64,000 nt of DNA from CAWIHK01 sp963835935 (lineage in GTDB: Bacteria; Bacteroidota; Ignavibacteria; UBA10030; CAVZMI01). How positions within the stretch are numbered: position 1 is the first letter of the stretch; each line of letters opens with the position of its first letter. The notes below the pieces were generated by a model. The model ran no database searches, had not been told where the DNA came from, and saw only the letters and a list, made by a program, of their open reading frames with translations. The position numbers and the translations under genes were made by a program. This document shows, piece after piece, positions 1 to 9,889 of this stretch. The stretch is taken from the NCBI GenBank assembly GCA_963835935.1, contig CAWIHK010000002.1, positions 1-64,000 of the forward strand. Reading direction: 5' to 3'.

Positions 1-215
1 TTGCTTGATTTCGTCTTAACATGTTCCTGAGATTCACAATATAAAATTGTTTTCATGGCTACTAGTGGGATCTTATAAAAAACACATCAAGACCATATAA
101 GGAATTACCACAGCCTTAAATGCAATAACTATGATGCCTGATTGTTATAGTTTAATGTAGATAATTAAGATTCGAAGTATTCTAAAAATAATATTTTGTA
201 TCGACGGATAACGGA

Positions 216-1813
216 TTGAAAAAAATGTCAAAAAAAATGTTATGGTTTCTGATGATCTGTTTTTTGTTCATGATGCTGGTAGTAATTACCGCTGTTTCCA
301 CAAAACTTGATTTCCAATCCGGAATTCGACAATGGCAAAACCAATTGGATAATAAAATCTTTAAAATGCCAATCTCACTTCGAAAATTCAAATGCTCCCT
401 TCTCTCCGGCGTGAACTCTCTTATCGTGCACTGCCAAAAGGGAGACAGTATTTTGGAAAATATCCAGGTGAGCCCAACTGTTCAATTAAAGAAGGGACGG
501 ATATATCATTTCAGCTTCATGGCCATGGCAGACGTTCAACATAAAATAAAAATAGAAATCGAAAAATCGAGTAAAACCTACTGGGAAAGTGACTCTATCC
601 TGCTTACATCGACACCCAGCAGTTGCGGTGTTTACGATTTTGATTGCCTGCTGACAGACGGTTCTTACACATTCAAATTTATGTTGGGTGGATTAGACAG
701 TGTTAATGTGACTTTAGATTCAATTGTGATGACCATGACTCCCGATCCCAATTATCCCAGACCGGAAGATGCATTCGAAATATGTACGCATTCATTCCAA
801 GGCAGGAGCTTGCCGTTTCGTCTGTTCATTCCAAAGAGAGATGATTCTCTCCATCGCTATCCGATTGTTTTAACGTTACACGGAGCAGGAGAACGCGGCA
901 CGAATAATGAAATTTAAATCACTGCCAACCTTTTGGCTCTCACATGGTCGGATAGCGCCAACCAGATAAAGTGGCCGTGTTTGTGGTTGCACCGCAGTGT
1001 CCATCTAACGGATGGTGGACTGATCCATGGCCATCTGGCGCGGTTGTCGATCTGCTCGATTCACTTATTAAAGTACTGCCTGTAGATACAGTCCGGATTT
1101 ATATAACCGGACTTTCCATGGGTGGATATGCTACATGGTATTTAATCACACGGCAACCGAATCGTTTTGCGGCGGCAGTTCCTATGAGTGGCGGAGGAGA
1201 TTCAACACAAGTTAAAAGACTTATGAAGGTTCCGATTTGGGATTTTCATGGTGATGCGGATCCGACAGTTCCAGTCAGTCAATCGCGAGATATGATGCAG
1301 GCCTTTGAACTAGTGGGCCGACGAGTGGTTTATACGCATTGTTATAAAGGAACATGCAATACAAATCCGGACAGTGTTATGGATTCCGCAATCGACGACA
1401 ACGCTACACTGTTGTATACCGAATATCTCGGTGGTGGACATACCATATGGAATCAATCGTACGTTTTACCTCAGCTTCACGAGTGGGTGTTCGCACAATA
1501 TTTAAATAAGCCGACTGCTGTCAGTACCAAAAAAGTGCAAGCTATTTCAAACAGATTCTCGCTATTGCAAAATTATCCTAATCCATTTAATCCATCCACA
1601 AACATCACCTACTCGATTACGAAACACTCGATTGTGTCCCTGAAAATTTACGACATATTGGGAAGAGAAATCGCTACATTGGTTCATCAGGAGCAAGAAC
1701 CGGGAACGTACAATATTATTTTTGACGCTTCGCATTATATGAGTGGAATATATTTTTTACGTTTATCTATGGGTAATAACTCAATAACAAAAGAGATAAT
1801 TTTAATGAAATAA
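216..1813 (+). pseudogene. Broken CBM-esterase with T9SS tail
   Basis: Two pieces of one secreted esterase. The first (216-917; ATG at 225 is as likely as TTG 216) has a signal anchor, a beta-rich region resembling the CBM4/9-type domain of the intact gene at 15480, and the oxyanion motif LTLHGAGERG. It stops at TAA 915-917. Translation continues sensibly past that stop in the same frame (ITANLLALTWSDSANQIKWP), then must change frame near 972-978 to enter the second piece. That piece has the nucleophile motif GLSMGGYATW, HGDADPTVP (acid), GGGHTIW (His) and an NPFNPST sorting domain at 1560-1813. One nonsense codon plus one single-base deletion explain the break. Two independent lesions favour real decay over one sequencing error. 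Intact, it would be a carboxylesterase-like enzyme of about 530 residues. Confidence 0.8.
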
Positions 1814-1976
1814 AAAACATAACAATAATTTTCATTAATCGCTTTTCGGGAAAATCGCCTGTCTCAATCGTAGTACATCTAAATCGATGTATAATCACGA
1901 CACAATTTTTATTTGACATAATTATTTCGCTCCTTCACAAAGAGTTGGTTTTAATAATCGAAAGGATAATTGTTTG

Positions 1977-4592
1977 ATGAATCGAATTATCACGTACTGT
2001 CTTGCGATTCTTTTTTCATCGCTACTGATTTTACAATCTTTAATGATTGCAAAAGAAAACGGAAAAAATATATGGCCCATACCTCCCTGTGCATGGTCGC
2101 GGCCGCTTGGGAACCATCCAGCTGGAGCAACAGGCAGAACGAAACGAGGAGTACCACTTGGCGGTATCGGTGCTGGAAATTTTATGTACAACCTGTGCGG
2201 TACATTCGGCCCTTGGGAATTACAGACTGGCACTCATGAGGAGAAATTTCTCTCTCAGGCAGCCTTCCATATCTTTGAACAGGTTCCCGGAAAATCTCCT
2301 GCCGTAAAAACATTGGCAACGGAAGATGTATTATCCGCATGGAACAAACTATCGATGGGTTCAGGCACATATTATGCACTCTATCCAAAAGCATGGTTTG
2401 TATATTCAGGAACAACTGCCGACATCTCACTCAAACAATTTACGCCTGTCATTCCGCATAATTACAAGAAGACCAGCTATCCTGTCAGCGTTTTCCAATT
2501 CGAATTATCGAATCCGACAGCAGATACTCTCACCATATCCGTGATGTTCACTTTCCCAAATGCAGGATATGGAATTGATAAACGAAAGGGCTTTACAAAT
2601 TATGTCAAACAGGAAAATGGAATCACCGGAGTGGTTATGAAGGCATCGGATGCGGCTAATCCAACCACTACACAAAACACAGAGTGGTGCATCGCAATAC
2701 AACCGCCAGCAGGTTCGGTGGCATCGTTTTGCACTTCGTGGAATGGAAATGGAACCGGCCAGGATATCTACAACAACTTCAGTACTACTGGAGTTTTATC
2801 CGATAGTGCTATAGATAGCTCCTTCACAGCCTCTGCAATCGCAGTGAAGGTTACACTTGCACCGGGTGGTACAACAGTAGTGCCGTTCGTGTTGTCGTGG
2901 GATTTTCCGATAGTTCGTTTTGGAGCAGGTACCGAATGGTATCGCAGGTTTACGGAATACTTCGGATTTACTCCCGATCAATCATTCCAAATATCGAAAG
3001 AAGCACTTCAGAATTTTAGCAATTGGGAAAGTGAAGTTGATAAATGGCAGAATCTTATTGTTAATGAACCTGCATATCCGGATTGGTTGAAGCAAGGAGC
3101 GTTGAATGAATTGTACTACGACACATTTGGAGGTGTGTTCTGGGAGAATGGCTGTATCACAAAACCTGCTGAATCTTCGTATGGGACATTGCCTGCCAAC
3201 GATCACAAATATTTTTGTCAGGAATGTCCGGATTATTCGTATTGTGAAACTTTCGATGTGAGGCACTACGAAGCCCGTCATTACGTCGAGCTTTGGCCTC
3301 AAATCGAACATGATGTTTTGGAATGGTTTTCAGATTACATAGTCAACGATCCTTCCGGTACCGCACCACATGACGCGGGAATTCCAAGCAGTGATCCTTT
3401 CTTTCAATTCAGTGGATATGGCGGTGGTTGGCAGGATATGCCGAGTAAGTTCATTCAACAGGTTTATGCATACTATCACAAAACTCATGACAACGCATTT
3501 TTAGATTTTGTTTGGCCCGCATGTGTGAAAACATATAACTATGTACAATCTCACGACACAAATCACAATGGAATACCAGATGCCGGTAACACTACATACG
3601 ACGGATGGGGATTGCACGGTGATAATTTATTGTGCGGCGGCCTATTAGTTGGTGCAACGGAAGCAATGGAGCAGATGGCTTTAGCAAAAGGTGATATTGC
3701 TTTTTCAAAACAAATGCATGATGAATATACCAAGACAAAAGTGGTGTTGGACAGTCTTTTCTGGAAACCGCAATTACATTATTACAAAATCGATTCCAAA
3801 TTTGATGCAATTATGTCGGATGGATTGAATGGAGACCGTTATTGTGAGACCACGGATTTAGATCCGATACTGCCGCCTGATCGGATTGCGTCTCACTTAA
3901 ATAAAGTGTATGAAATGTGCGTAAAGCCTTTGCGTGATTATAACGGAGATGGCGAAGGCGACCAGGGTGTAGTTAACGGCAGGAATTCGGATGGAAGTAT
4001 AATTGATTATGGACAATCGGATGAAATATGGACCGGCGTCAGTTATTTTATTGCCGCAATGATGTACCACTGGGGAGAACAAACAAATGATACGGGATTG
4101 GTCTCGCGCGCATTGAAAACTGCTTATGGAGTTTACTACCAAACATGGATAAATGAGAGGACTGCTTATTTCTTTAATACGCCGGAAGCTTACTATGCCG
4201 ATACTACAGTTTTGTTTCGTGCGCAACAGTACCAACGGCCTCGTGCTATATGGGAATTGTTGTTGGAAATAAAAAACCCATTCGACGCATTGACTTCAGT
4301 CGAACAACAAAATTCGAGTAAATCTCCGTCTCGTTACACACTGAATCAAAATTATCCAAACCCATTCAATCCATCGACGACGATTTCATTCAACATTCCT
4401 ACAAAATCATTTGTCAAACTGAAGATATTTGATTTGATGGGACGAGAAGTTACATCACTTGTTGCCGAAGAGCTTCCCGCAGGAAATTATAAACGGCAAT
4501 GGAATGCAGGATCAATTCCGAGTGGTGTATATTTTTATCAATTATCCGCGAGAAGTTTCATGGAAACAAAAAAACTTCTTCTACTAAAATAG
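1977..4592 (+). CDS. GH116-type glycoside hydrolase (GBA2-like), T9SS-exported
   Basis: About 871 residues. ATG 1977 is chosen over TTG 1974 because AAAGGA lies ten bases upstream. A signal peptide is followed by GVPLGGIGAGNF, typical of the N-terminal domain of the bile-acid beta-glucosidase/GBA2 family (GH116). The catalytic domain shows CETFDVRHY, whose Glu (about residue 424) fits the family nucleophile, and TYDGWGLHG, whose Asp (about residue 542) fits the acid/base position. QSDEIWTGVSYFIAA is another conserved block. The last 85 residues are a T9SS sorting domain (NYPNPFNPSTTIS). Known GH116 enzymes cleave beta-glucosides, beta-xylosides or glucosylceramide; the substrate here cannot be read. 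The next gene starts almost immediately, so co-transcription with the esterase is likely. The active-site assignment is from recalled motifs, not an alignment. Confidence 0.85.
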   Translation: MNRIITYCLAILFSSLLILQSLMIAKENGKNIWPIPPCAWSRPLGNHPAGATGRTKRGVPLGGIGAGNFMYNLCGTFGPWELQTGTHEEKFLSQAAFHIFEQVPGKSPAVKTLATEDVLSAWNKLSMGSGTYYALYPKAWFVYSGTTADISLKQFTPVIPHNYKKTSYPVSVFQFELSNPTADTLTISVMFTFPNAGYGIDKRKGFTNYVKQENGITGVVMKASDAANPTTTQNTEWCIAIQPPAGSVASFCTSWNGNGTGQDIYNNFSTTGVLSDSAIDSSFTASAIAVKVTLAPGGTTVVPFVLSWDFPIVRFGAGTEWYRRFTEYFGFTPDQSFQISKEALQNFSNWESEVDKWQNLIVNEPAYPDWLKQGALNELYYDTFGGVFWENGCITKPAESSYGTLPANDHKYFCQECPDYSYCETFDVRHYEARHYVELWPQIEHDVLEWFSDYIVNDPSGTAPHDAGIPSSDPFFQFSGYGGGWQDMPSKFIQQVYAYYHKTHDNAFLDFVWPACVKTYNYVQSHDTNHNGIPDAGNTTYDGWGLHGDNLLCGGLLVGATEAMEQMALAKGDIAFSKQMHDEYTKTKVVLDSLFWKPQLHYYKIDSKFDAIMSDGLNGDRYCETTDLDPILPPDRIASHLNKVYEMCVKPLRDYNGDGEGDQGVVNGRNSDGSIIDYGQSDEIWTGVSYFIAAMMYHWGEQTNDTGLVSRALKTAYGVYYQTWINERTAYFFNTPEAYYADTTVLFRAQQYQRPRAIWELLLEIKNPFDALTSVEQQNSSKSPSRYTLNQNYPNPFNPSTTISFNIPTKSFVKLKIFDLMGREVTSLVAEELPAGNYKRQWNAGSIPSGVYFYQLSARSFMETKKLLLLK

Positions 4593-4629
4593 GATGTACA
4601 AGGAATTTTCAAATCGAAGAGAGATACCT

Positions 4630-6384
4630 ATGAAAACTATTTTAATATTTCTCTCACTTTGTCTCTCCTTCTCTCAACTTTCAGCACAAGAGCATTTCAT
4701 CATGCATAATGGATTTAATAGAGCTTACCTTCTGTATGTACCTTCAATATACGACGGCTTGTCACCTTTTCCATTAATACTCGTTTTTCATGGCGCTAGC
4801 GGCACCGATAGTTCGTTATACAAATGTGGATTCAACGAGCGATCTGAAATTATGAAATATATAGTAGCGTATCCGCGTGCACTTAATGGACTATGGACGA
4901 GCGCTGATAATGATGCAGACTTCGTCTCTGCCTTAATTGACACACTCAAAGCAGAATTTAACATTGAGTCCAAACGCGTTTATGCAACGGGTCAATCGGC
5001 GGGAGCTTATTTTTCTTACAGGTTAGCCGTTCAATTGCCGAATAAGATTGCAGCGATCGCTCCATTAGCTGGAGCTTCATCAGCTACGAGTCAGACAATC
5101 ACATCGCCTATGCCAATTTGCGCAATCCATGCTGTGGATGATGCAACAGTCCCATATAGTTCAGATCAAGCCGGACTAAATGCTTGGCGGACAGAAAATC
5201 AATGTTCGAGCACGCCGGACACTATTTATAACTTATACGGAGTAATTGGTCAATTATGGAGAGCACCTGTGACCGGCGCAGATATTGAGTTCTATACTTA
5301 TAGTCATGGAGGACATTCGTGGTTAAATTCTCCAGTTGATTGTGTCGATTTCATCGTCGATTTTTTCTACACTCATCCGAAACGAAAAATAAAAGTCACT
5401 CTCACTTCTCCCGTCTATACAAATTTTGATGCTCCTTCCGACATCGACATAAGCGCCACTGTGGAATCGGATACAACGGTAATAAAGGTCGAATATTTCG
5501 CCAACTCAATAAAAATAGGCGAGTCCTCTGTGGCGCCGTACTTGGTTACTTGGAAAGGAGTCCCACAAAATGAATACCTCATCTATGCGAAAGCCACACT
5601 TGCTGATGGAACGAGTGAGATTTCATCGAACGTTAAACGAATCCAGGTTTTATTGCCGAACGTTGCTCTACACAAACCGTTCGAGTGTTCAGCAATCGAA
5701 AGCAATTTGTATAAAGCACAATACGCGTTCGACGGTGATTTCGGAACACGATGGTCAACGCCTTTCAGTGATCCGCAATGGATCTCGGTTGACTTGCAAG
5801 GAATTTATCGGATAAATAGCGTCACCCTTTTCTGGGAAACAGCCTGCGGATTAGCTTATACCATCGATGTTTCCTCAGACAAACAGAACTGGACTACAAT
5901 ATACAGTACAACTGCCGGCAGTGGTGGAACGGAAGACATCACCTTTCCTCCGATTGAAACACGATACGTCAGAATGTACGGAACCAAACGAGCCACACCT
6001 TATGGTTATTCACTCTGGGAATTTCAAGTTCATGGTGAATTTGTTAGAGATGTTTCAGTTTCAAACAAAACGGGTAATAAGTATCTTCTGGATATGACGA
6101 TTACGCCAAATCCATCTTCGATAAGTAATCATACTTCCGGAACAAATTCAGGAACGATTATCCATTACAATATTCCGAAGGATGAACAGGTTGAGTTGGT
6201 TATCTATAATATCAACGGCCAGAAGATTTGCAAACTTCTTAAAGCCGATGAGAAGGCCGGGGAACACACTGTAAGATGGAACGGTAAAGATGATTCCAAT
6301 CGTTCGGTTCCGAGCGGAGTATATATCTGCAGTTTACGAACTCCGGAGGGCGAAAAGTCGAATAAAATTATTATTACGAAATGA
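4630..6384 (+). CDS. Secreted esterase with Ig-like, F5/8C and T9SS domains
   Basis: About 584 residues starting at MKTILIFLSLCLSF; an in-frame ATG at 4594 would put 12 polar residues ahead of the signal peptide. The N-terminal 250 residues are an alpha/beta hydrolase of the LpqC/PHB-depolymerase or feruloyl-esterase kind: VFHGASGTDSS (oxyanion hole), GQSAGAY with nucleophile Ser about 123, HAVDDATVPY (Asp) and YSHGGHSW (His). A bacterial Ig-like domain follows (about 255-340), then an F5/8 type C (CBM32-like) domain about 345-475 with DGDFGTRWSTPFSDPQW, then a sorting domain about 490-584 whose NP motif is diverged (ITPNPSS). It lies directly downstream of the GH116 gene, which suggests a de-esterifying and glycosidic pair acting on one polysaccharide. 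The exact ester substrate is unknown. Confidence 0.82.
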   Translation: MKTILIFLSLCLSFSQLSAQEHFIMHNGFNRAYLLYVPSIYDGLSPFPLILVFHGASGTDSSLYKCGFNERSEIMKYIVAYPRALNGLWTSADNDADFVSALIDTLKAEFNIESKRVYATGQSAGAYFSYRLAVQLPNKIAAIAPLAGASSATSQTITSPMPICAIHAVDDATVPYSSDQAGLNAWRTENQCSSTPDTIYNLYGVIGQLWRAPVTGADIEFYTYSHGGHSWLNSPVDCVDFIVDFFYTHPKRKIKVTLTSPVYTNFDAPSDIDISATVESDTTVIKVEYFANSIKIGESSVAPYLVTWKGVPQNEYLIYAKATLADGTSEISSNVKRIQVLLPNVALHKPFECSAIESNLYKAQYAFDGDFGTRWSTPFSDPQWISVDLQGIYRINSVTLFWETACGLAYTIDVSSDKQNWTTIYSTTAGSGGTEDITFPPIETRYVRMYGTKRATPYGYSLWEFQVHGEFVRDVSVSNKTGNKYLLDMTITPNPSSISNHTSGTNSGTIIHYNIPKDEQVELVIYNINGQKICKLLKADEKAGEHTVRWNGKDDSNRSVPSGVYICSLRTPEGEKSNKIIITK

Positions 6385-6793
6385 GTGACTGTATCAGATC
6401 TATAAAATATCAATAACATTATCTCGATTTTTCTTTCTGCAACGGAAAGGAATAATTATAAGCATCAGAATCTTCTAGGCTTCAGAAGTGGCTAATAATT
6501 CTTTTTACATAGACTTAACTGGTAAGAGACTACAGTTTATTTTGTCCCTAATGATAATCCAGGTCGAAATCCCTTTATAATTTTTTCCCTTACTGCAATA
6601 ATTCACTGTAATTGTAATTCATTCCGGCATACTTCGATAAGACAAAGATTTTGACTAAGTTTTTATTATATAATTGTTGATTCGCCGTTCGTATTTATAA
6701 ATCCGGTCGAAAAGGCTTCCCTTTTTTATTTTATTAGGATGCATCAAAATCAAAAATAATAAAGTTTTAATCCAACAATTTTGTGGGGGAAAA
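6385..6793. other. AT-rich intergenic spacer
   Basis: About 410 bases between the esterase and the first PD40 gene. No plausible reading frame, RNA gene or strong hairpin was seen. The last 15 bases hold the purine-rich ribosome site GTGGGGGAAAA ahead of ATG 6794. The promoter of the paralog array probably lies here, but no clear -35/-10 pair can be called. Confidence 0.5.
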
Positions 6794-8308
6794 ATGAAAT
6801 ATTCATTTCTTATCCTTGTTGTCATTGTTTTATTGTCTTCTAATGGAACAGCACAATTCAACGATACATTACATATCGATTACTTCGGTCAAACACCCCC
6901 GGGAAAGACAGCCGTCGTTTTTTCCCCAGACTTCATTTGCACTCCCGGTCTATTTGTGCAAAACTGCTGTTTTTCTCCTGATGGAAAGGAATTCGTTTTT
7001 GGGATTACCGATGCGGGTTGGACTTATGCCAACCTTATGTACACCAAATATTCTGATGGCAAGTGGTCTGAACCCGTTAAACTTTTTGGAAATACAGAAC
7101 TAAATGTGTATTGGACTACTCCATTCTTTTCTTGTGATGGAAAGAGCCTTTATCTTGCTGTTAATGGCAATTGTAATGGTGATACAAACGATCTATGGGT
7201 AAGTATGCGGGGAGATTCTGGATGGCAGTCGCCGACGAAAATACCGTATCCTGTCAGCGATGGCCATGAATATGAAATATCCGCCACAGCTAATGGAACA
7301 TTGTATTTTTCTTCAGACAGGCCGGGTGGTTATGGGAATACGGATTTGTACAGGGCTGAATTAGTAAATGGGAAATATGAAAACGCAATAAATTTGGGTG
7401 TTCCTTTAAATACAAATTCGTTGGATGAATGCCCGTATATTGCCCCGGATGAAAGTTTCATGGTATTTGACTCCTGGAAGACTAATCCGAAATTTGCTGG
7501 AAATAATTTATACGTTACATATCACAAGAAAGATGGTTCATGGACCAATCCAAAAGACCTTGGCATTGGGATTAATACAAGCAATAACGATATATATCCT
7601 AACATTACACCTGATGGAAAATATCTCTTATATACCATCCGCGACGGATACGTCGCCACAAAATCACAGTTATACTGGGTAAGCACCGATTTTGTCGATA
7701 GTCTGAGACATACGAATTTTGATCCCTACTATAAAAATCCAATGCCGAATATAACTGCAACAGTGGGAATTCCTTTTACCTACACAATACCGGATTCGAC
7801 ATTTTACGATGACGATATAAACGACACGCTCACATATTCTATCGGAAAATTGCCTACGTGGTTGAGTTATAATGCTAAAACGAAAACCTTTTCCGGCACC
7901 CCAACCGCGAAAGCGAATGCCAAATATATCACCGTCACTGCCGCTGATCCATCGAACAGCAGTGTACTTATATCTTTTTCGATAACCGTTCAAACTACTA
8001 ACAATGTTGATGATAACCAATCTTCTGTTCTAGAATATAAATTGAATCAAAATTTTCCTAACCCGTTCAATCCAAGTACCACCATTACCTACGAATTGAA
8101 ATCAACAACCGAAGTCGATATTACAATCTTCGATGCGCTGGGTAGAAAAGTCCTGACTCTGTTACACGGACAGGAATCCGCAGGCAATCATCAGCTTCAA
8201 TGGGATGGAACCGATGAACGTGGTAAAAAAGCAACAAGCGGCATTTATTTTTGCAGAATGAATGCAGAGCATTTCAGTAAAACCCAAAAAATGGTTGTGA
8301 TGGAATAA
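6794..8308 (+). CDS. PD40 propeller protein, T9SS-exported (paralog 1)
   Basis: 504 residues. A signal peptide ends near SSNGTAQ. The family-specific block FNDTLHIDYFGQTPPGKT follows, then a PD40/TolB-like beta-propeller with repeats such as FSPDGKEFVF, FFSCDGKSLYLA, YFSSDRPGGYGNTDLY, IAPDESFMVFD and ITPDGKYLLYT (about residues 50-290). A putative Ig domain (dystroglycan/cadherin-like, He_PIG type) covers about 315-400 with PTWLSYNAKTKTFSGTP. The C terminus (about 415-504) is an NPFNPST sorting domain. Several Cys cluster in CTPGLFVQNCC. It is the first of four close paralogs. Propellers of this type usually bind ligands or proteins; no enzymatic motif is visible, so the function is unknown. 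Confidence 0.85.
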   Translation: MKYSFLILVVIVLLSSNGTAQFNDTLHIDYFGQTPPGKTAVVFSPDFICTPGLFVQNCCFSPDGKEFVFGITDAGWTYANLMYTKYSDGKWSEPVKLFGNTELNVYWTTPFFSCDGKSLYLAVNGNCNGDTNDLWVSMRGDSGWQSPTKIPYPVSDGHEYEISATANGTLYFSSDRPGGYGNTDLYRAELVNGKYENAINLGVPLNTNSLDECPYIAPDESFMVFDSWKTNPKFAGNNLYVTYHKKDGSWTNPKDLGIGINTSNNDIYPNITPDGKYLLYTIRDGYVATKSQLYWVSTDFVDSLRHTNFDPYYKNPMPNITATVGIPFTYTIPDSTFYDDDINDTLTYSIGKLPTWLSYNAKTKTFSGTPTAKANAKYITVTAADPSNSSVLISFSITVQTTNNVDDNQSSVLEYKLNQNFPNPFNPSTTITYELKSTTEVDITIFDALGRKVLTLLHGQESAGNHQLQWDGTDERGKKATSGIYFCRMNAEHFSKTQKMVVME

Positions 8309-8350
8309 ATATTTTTCAACCAACTACTTAAGTACGGAGCACGAAACATT

Positions 8351-8466
8351 ATGAGATATTCATTTTTTATTTTTGTTATCGTTGTTCTATTGTCTTCCAA
8401 TGGAACGGCTCAATTCAACGACACACTACACATCGATTATTTCGGTCAAACACCGCCGGGAAAAAC
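8351..8466 (+). repeat. 116-base segment repeated exactly at 9890-10005
   Basis: From the start codon through GGGAAAAAC, the 5' ends of the second and third PD40 paralogs are identical base for base over 116 positions. The preceding leader (GGAGCACGAAACAT) is also shared apart from one base. Immediately downstream, synonymous and amino-acid differences accumulate. Confidence 0.9.
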
Positions 8467-9847
8467 AGCCGTCGTTTTCTCTCCCGACTTCATATGCACT
8501 CCCGGTCTATTTGTGCAAAATTGTTGCTTCTCACCTGACGGAAAAGAATTCGTTTTTGTTTTTCAAAATGCAGCTTGGAACCATCCGTCTATCATGTACA
8601 CACAATATATTAATGGACAATGGTCCGTTCCAGACACTCTATTTGATTACGCTGCAGTACCCTTTTTTTCGTATGATGGACAACATCTTTATATTAGTAA
8701 AAACGGCCCAGTTACCCGCGATATATGGGTAAGCACTCGTGGAGAAAAAGGTTGGCAAGAGCCGGTAATAGTTCCATCTCCTGTTAGTTCCAATTTTGGT
8801 AATGAATTTGAAGTCTGTGAAGCAGCAAACGGAACACTATATTTTTCATCGGACAGGCCCGGGGGATATGGTGACATGGATATATACAGGGCTGAATTAG
8901 TAAACGGCAGCTTCCCTGTTGCAACAAATCTTGGCATTCCAATAAATACAAGCTACAAGGATGAATGTCCATACATCGCTCCCGATGAGAGTTTTATGAT
9001 ATTCAACGACTGGAAACCTAATCAGCACTTCGCAGGAAATAATTTATACATCACATATAAAAAACAGGATGGTTCATGGACAAATCCAAAAGATTTGGGT
9101 GCAACTATAAATACAAATTTGCTCGATATTTATCCAAACGTTACGCCTGATGGAAAATATTTTATCTTTACCAGACGCAACGGATCGGTTTCCGGAATAT
9201 CTTCACAATTATATTGGGTGAGGACGGATTTTGTCGACAGTCTTCGTCATACAAATTTTGATCCCTACTGTAAAAATCCAATCCCAAATATGACTGCGAC
9301 AGTGGGAGTTCCTTTTACCTACACGATACCGGATTCTACATTTTGCGATGATGATATAAACGATACGCTCACATATTCTGTAGTGACATTAGCGAAATGG
9401 TTGAGTTATGATGCTAAAACAAAATCTTTTTCCGGCACACCGACCGCAAAAGCAAATGGCCAATATGTCGCTATCACTGCCACTGATCCATCGAACAGCA
9501 GTGTACTTATATCTTTTTTGATAACCGTTCAAAATGCGAACGATGTTGATGAAAACCATTCCTCTGTTCTTGAATATAAATTGATTCAGAATTTTCCTAA
9601 CCCGTTCAATCCAAGTACTACAATCACTTACACATTGAAATCGACAACCGAAGTCGATATTACAATCTTCGATGCGCTCGGGAGAAAAATCCGAACCCTG
9701 TTACATGGACAGCAATCGGCAGGCAATCATCAGATTCAATGGAATGGAACCGATGAACACGGTAAAAAAGCATCAAGCTGTATTTATTTTTGCAGAATGA
9801 ATGCTGAACATTTTAGCCAAACCCAAAAAATGATTGTGATGGAATAA
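8351..9847 (+). CDS. PD40 propeller protein, T9SS-exported (paralog 2)
   Basis: 498 residues with the same plan as the gene at 6794: signal peptide, FNDTLHIDYFGQTPPGKT block, PD40 blades, Ig-like domain, sorting domain. The ribosome site is GGAG in the leader about ten bases upstream of ATG. The N-terminal 116 bases are identical to those of the next paralog while the following blades diverge strongly; blade loops such as NAAWNHPSIMYTQY are specific to this copy. The sorting domain has an unusual Cys (ASSCIYFCRM instead of ASGIYFCRM). The 42-base gap after paralog 1 fits one operon. Function unknown. Confidence 0.85.
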   Translation: MRYSFFIFVIVVLLSSNGTAQFNDTLHIDYFGQTPPGKTAVVFSPDFICTPGLFVQNCCFSPDGKEFVFVFQNAAWNHPSIMYTQYINGQWSVPDTLFDYAAVPFFSYDGQHLYISKNGPVTRDIWVSTRGEKGWQEPVIVPSPVSSNFGNEFEVCEAANGTLYFSSDRPGGYGDMDIYRAELVNGSFPVATNLGIPINTSYKDECPYIAPDESFMIFNDWKPNQHFAGNNLYITYKKQDGSWTNPKDLGATINTNLLDIYPNVTPDGKYFIFTRRNGSVSGISSQLYWVRTDFVDSLRHTNFDPYCKNPIPNMTATVGVPFTYTIPDSTFCDDDINDTLTYSVVTLAKWLSYDAKTKSFSGTPTAKANGQYVAITATDPSNSSVLISFLITVQNANDVDENHSSVLEYKLIQNFPNPFNPSTTITYTLKSTTEVDITIFDALGRKIRTLLHGQQSAGNHQIQWNGTDEHGKKASSCIYFCRMNAEHFSQTQKMIVME

Positions 9848-9889
9848 ATATTTTTCAACCTACTAATTATGTACGGAGCACGAAACATC

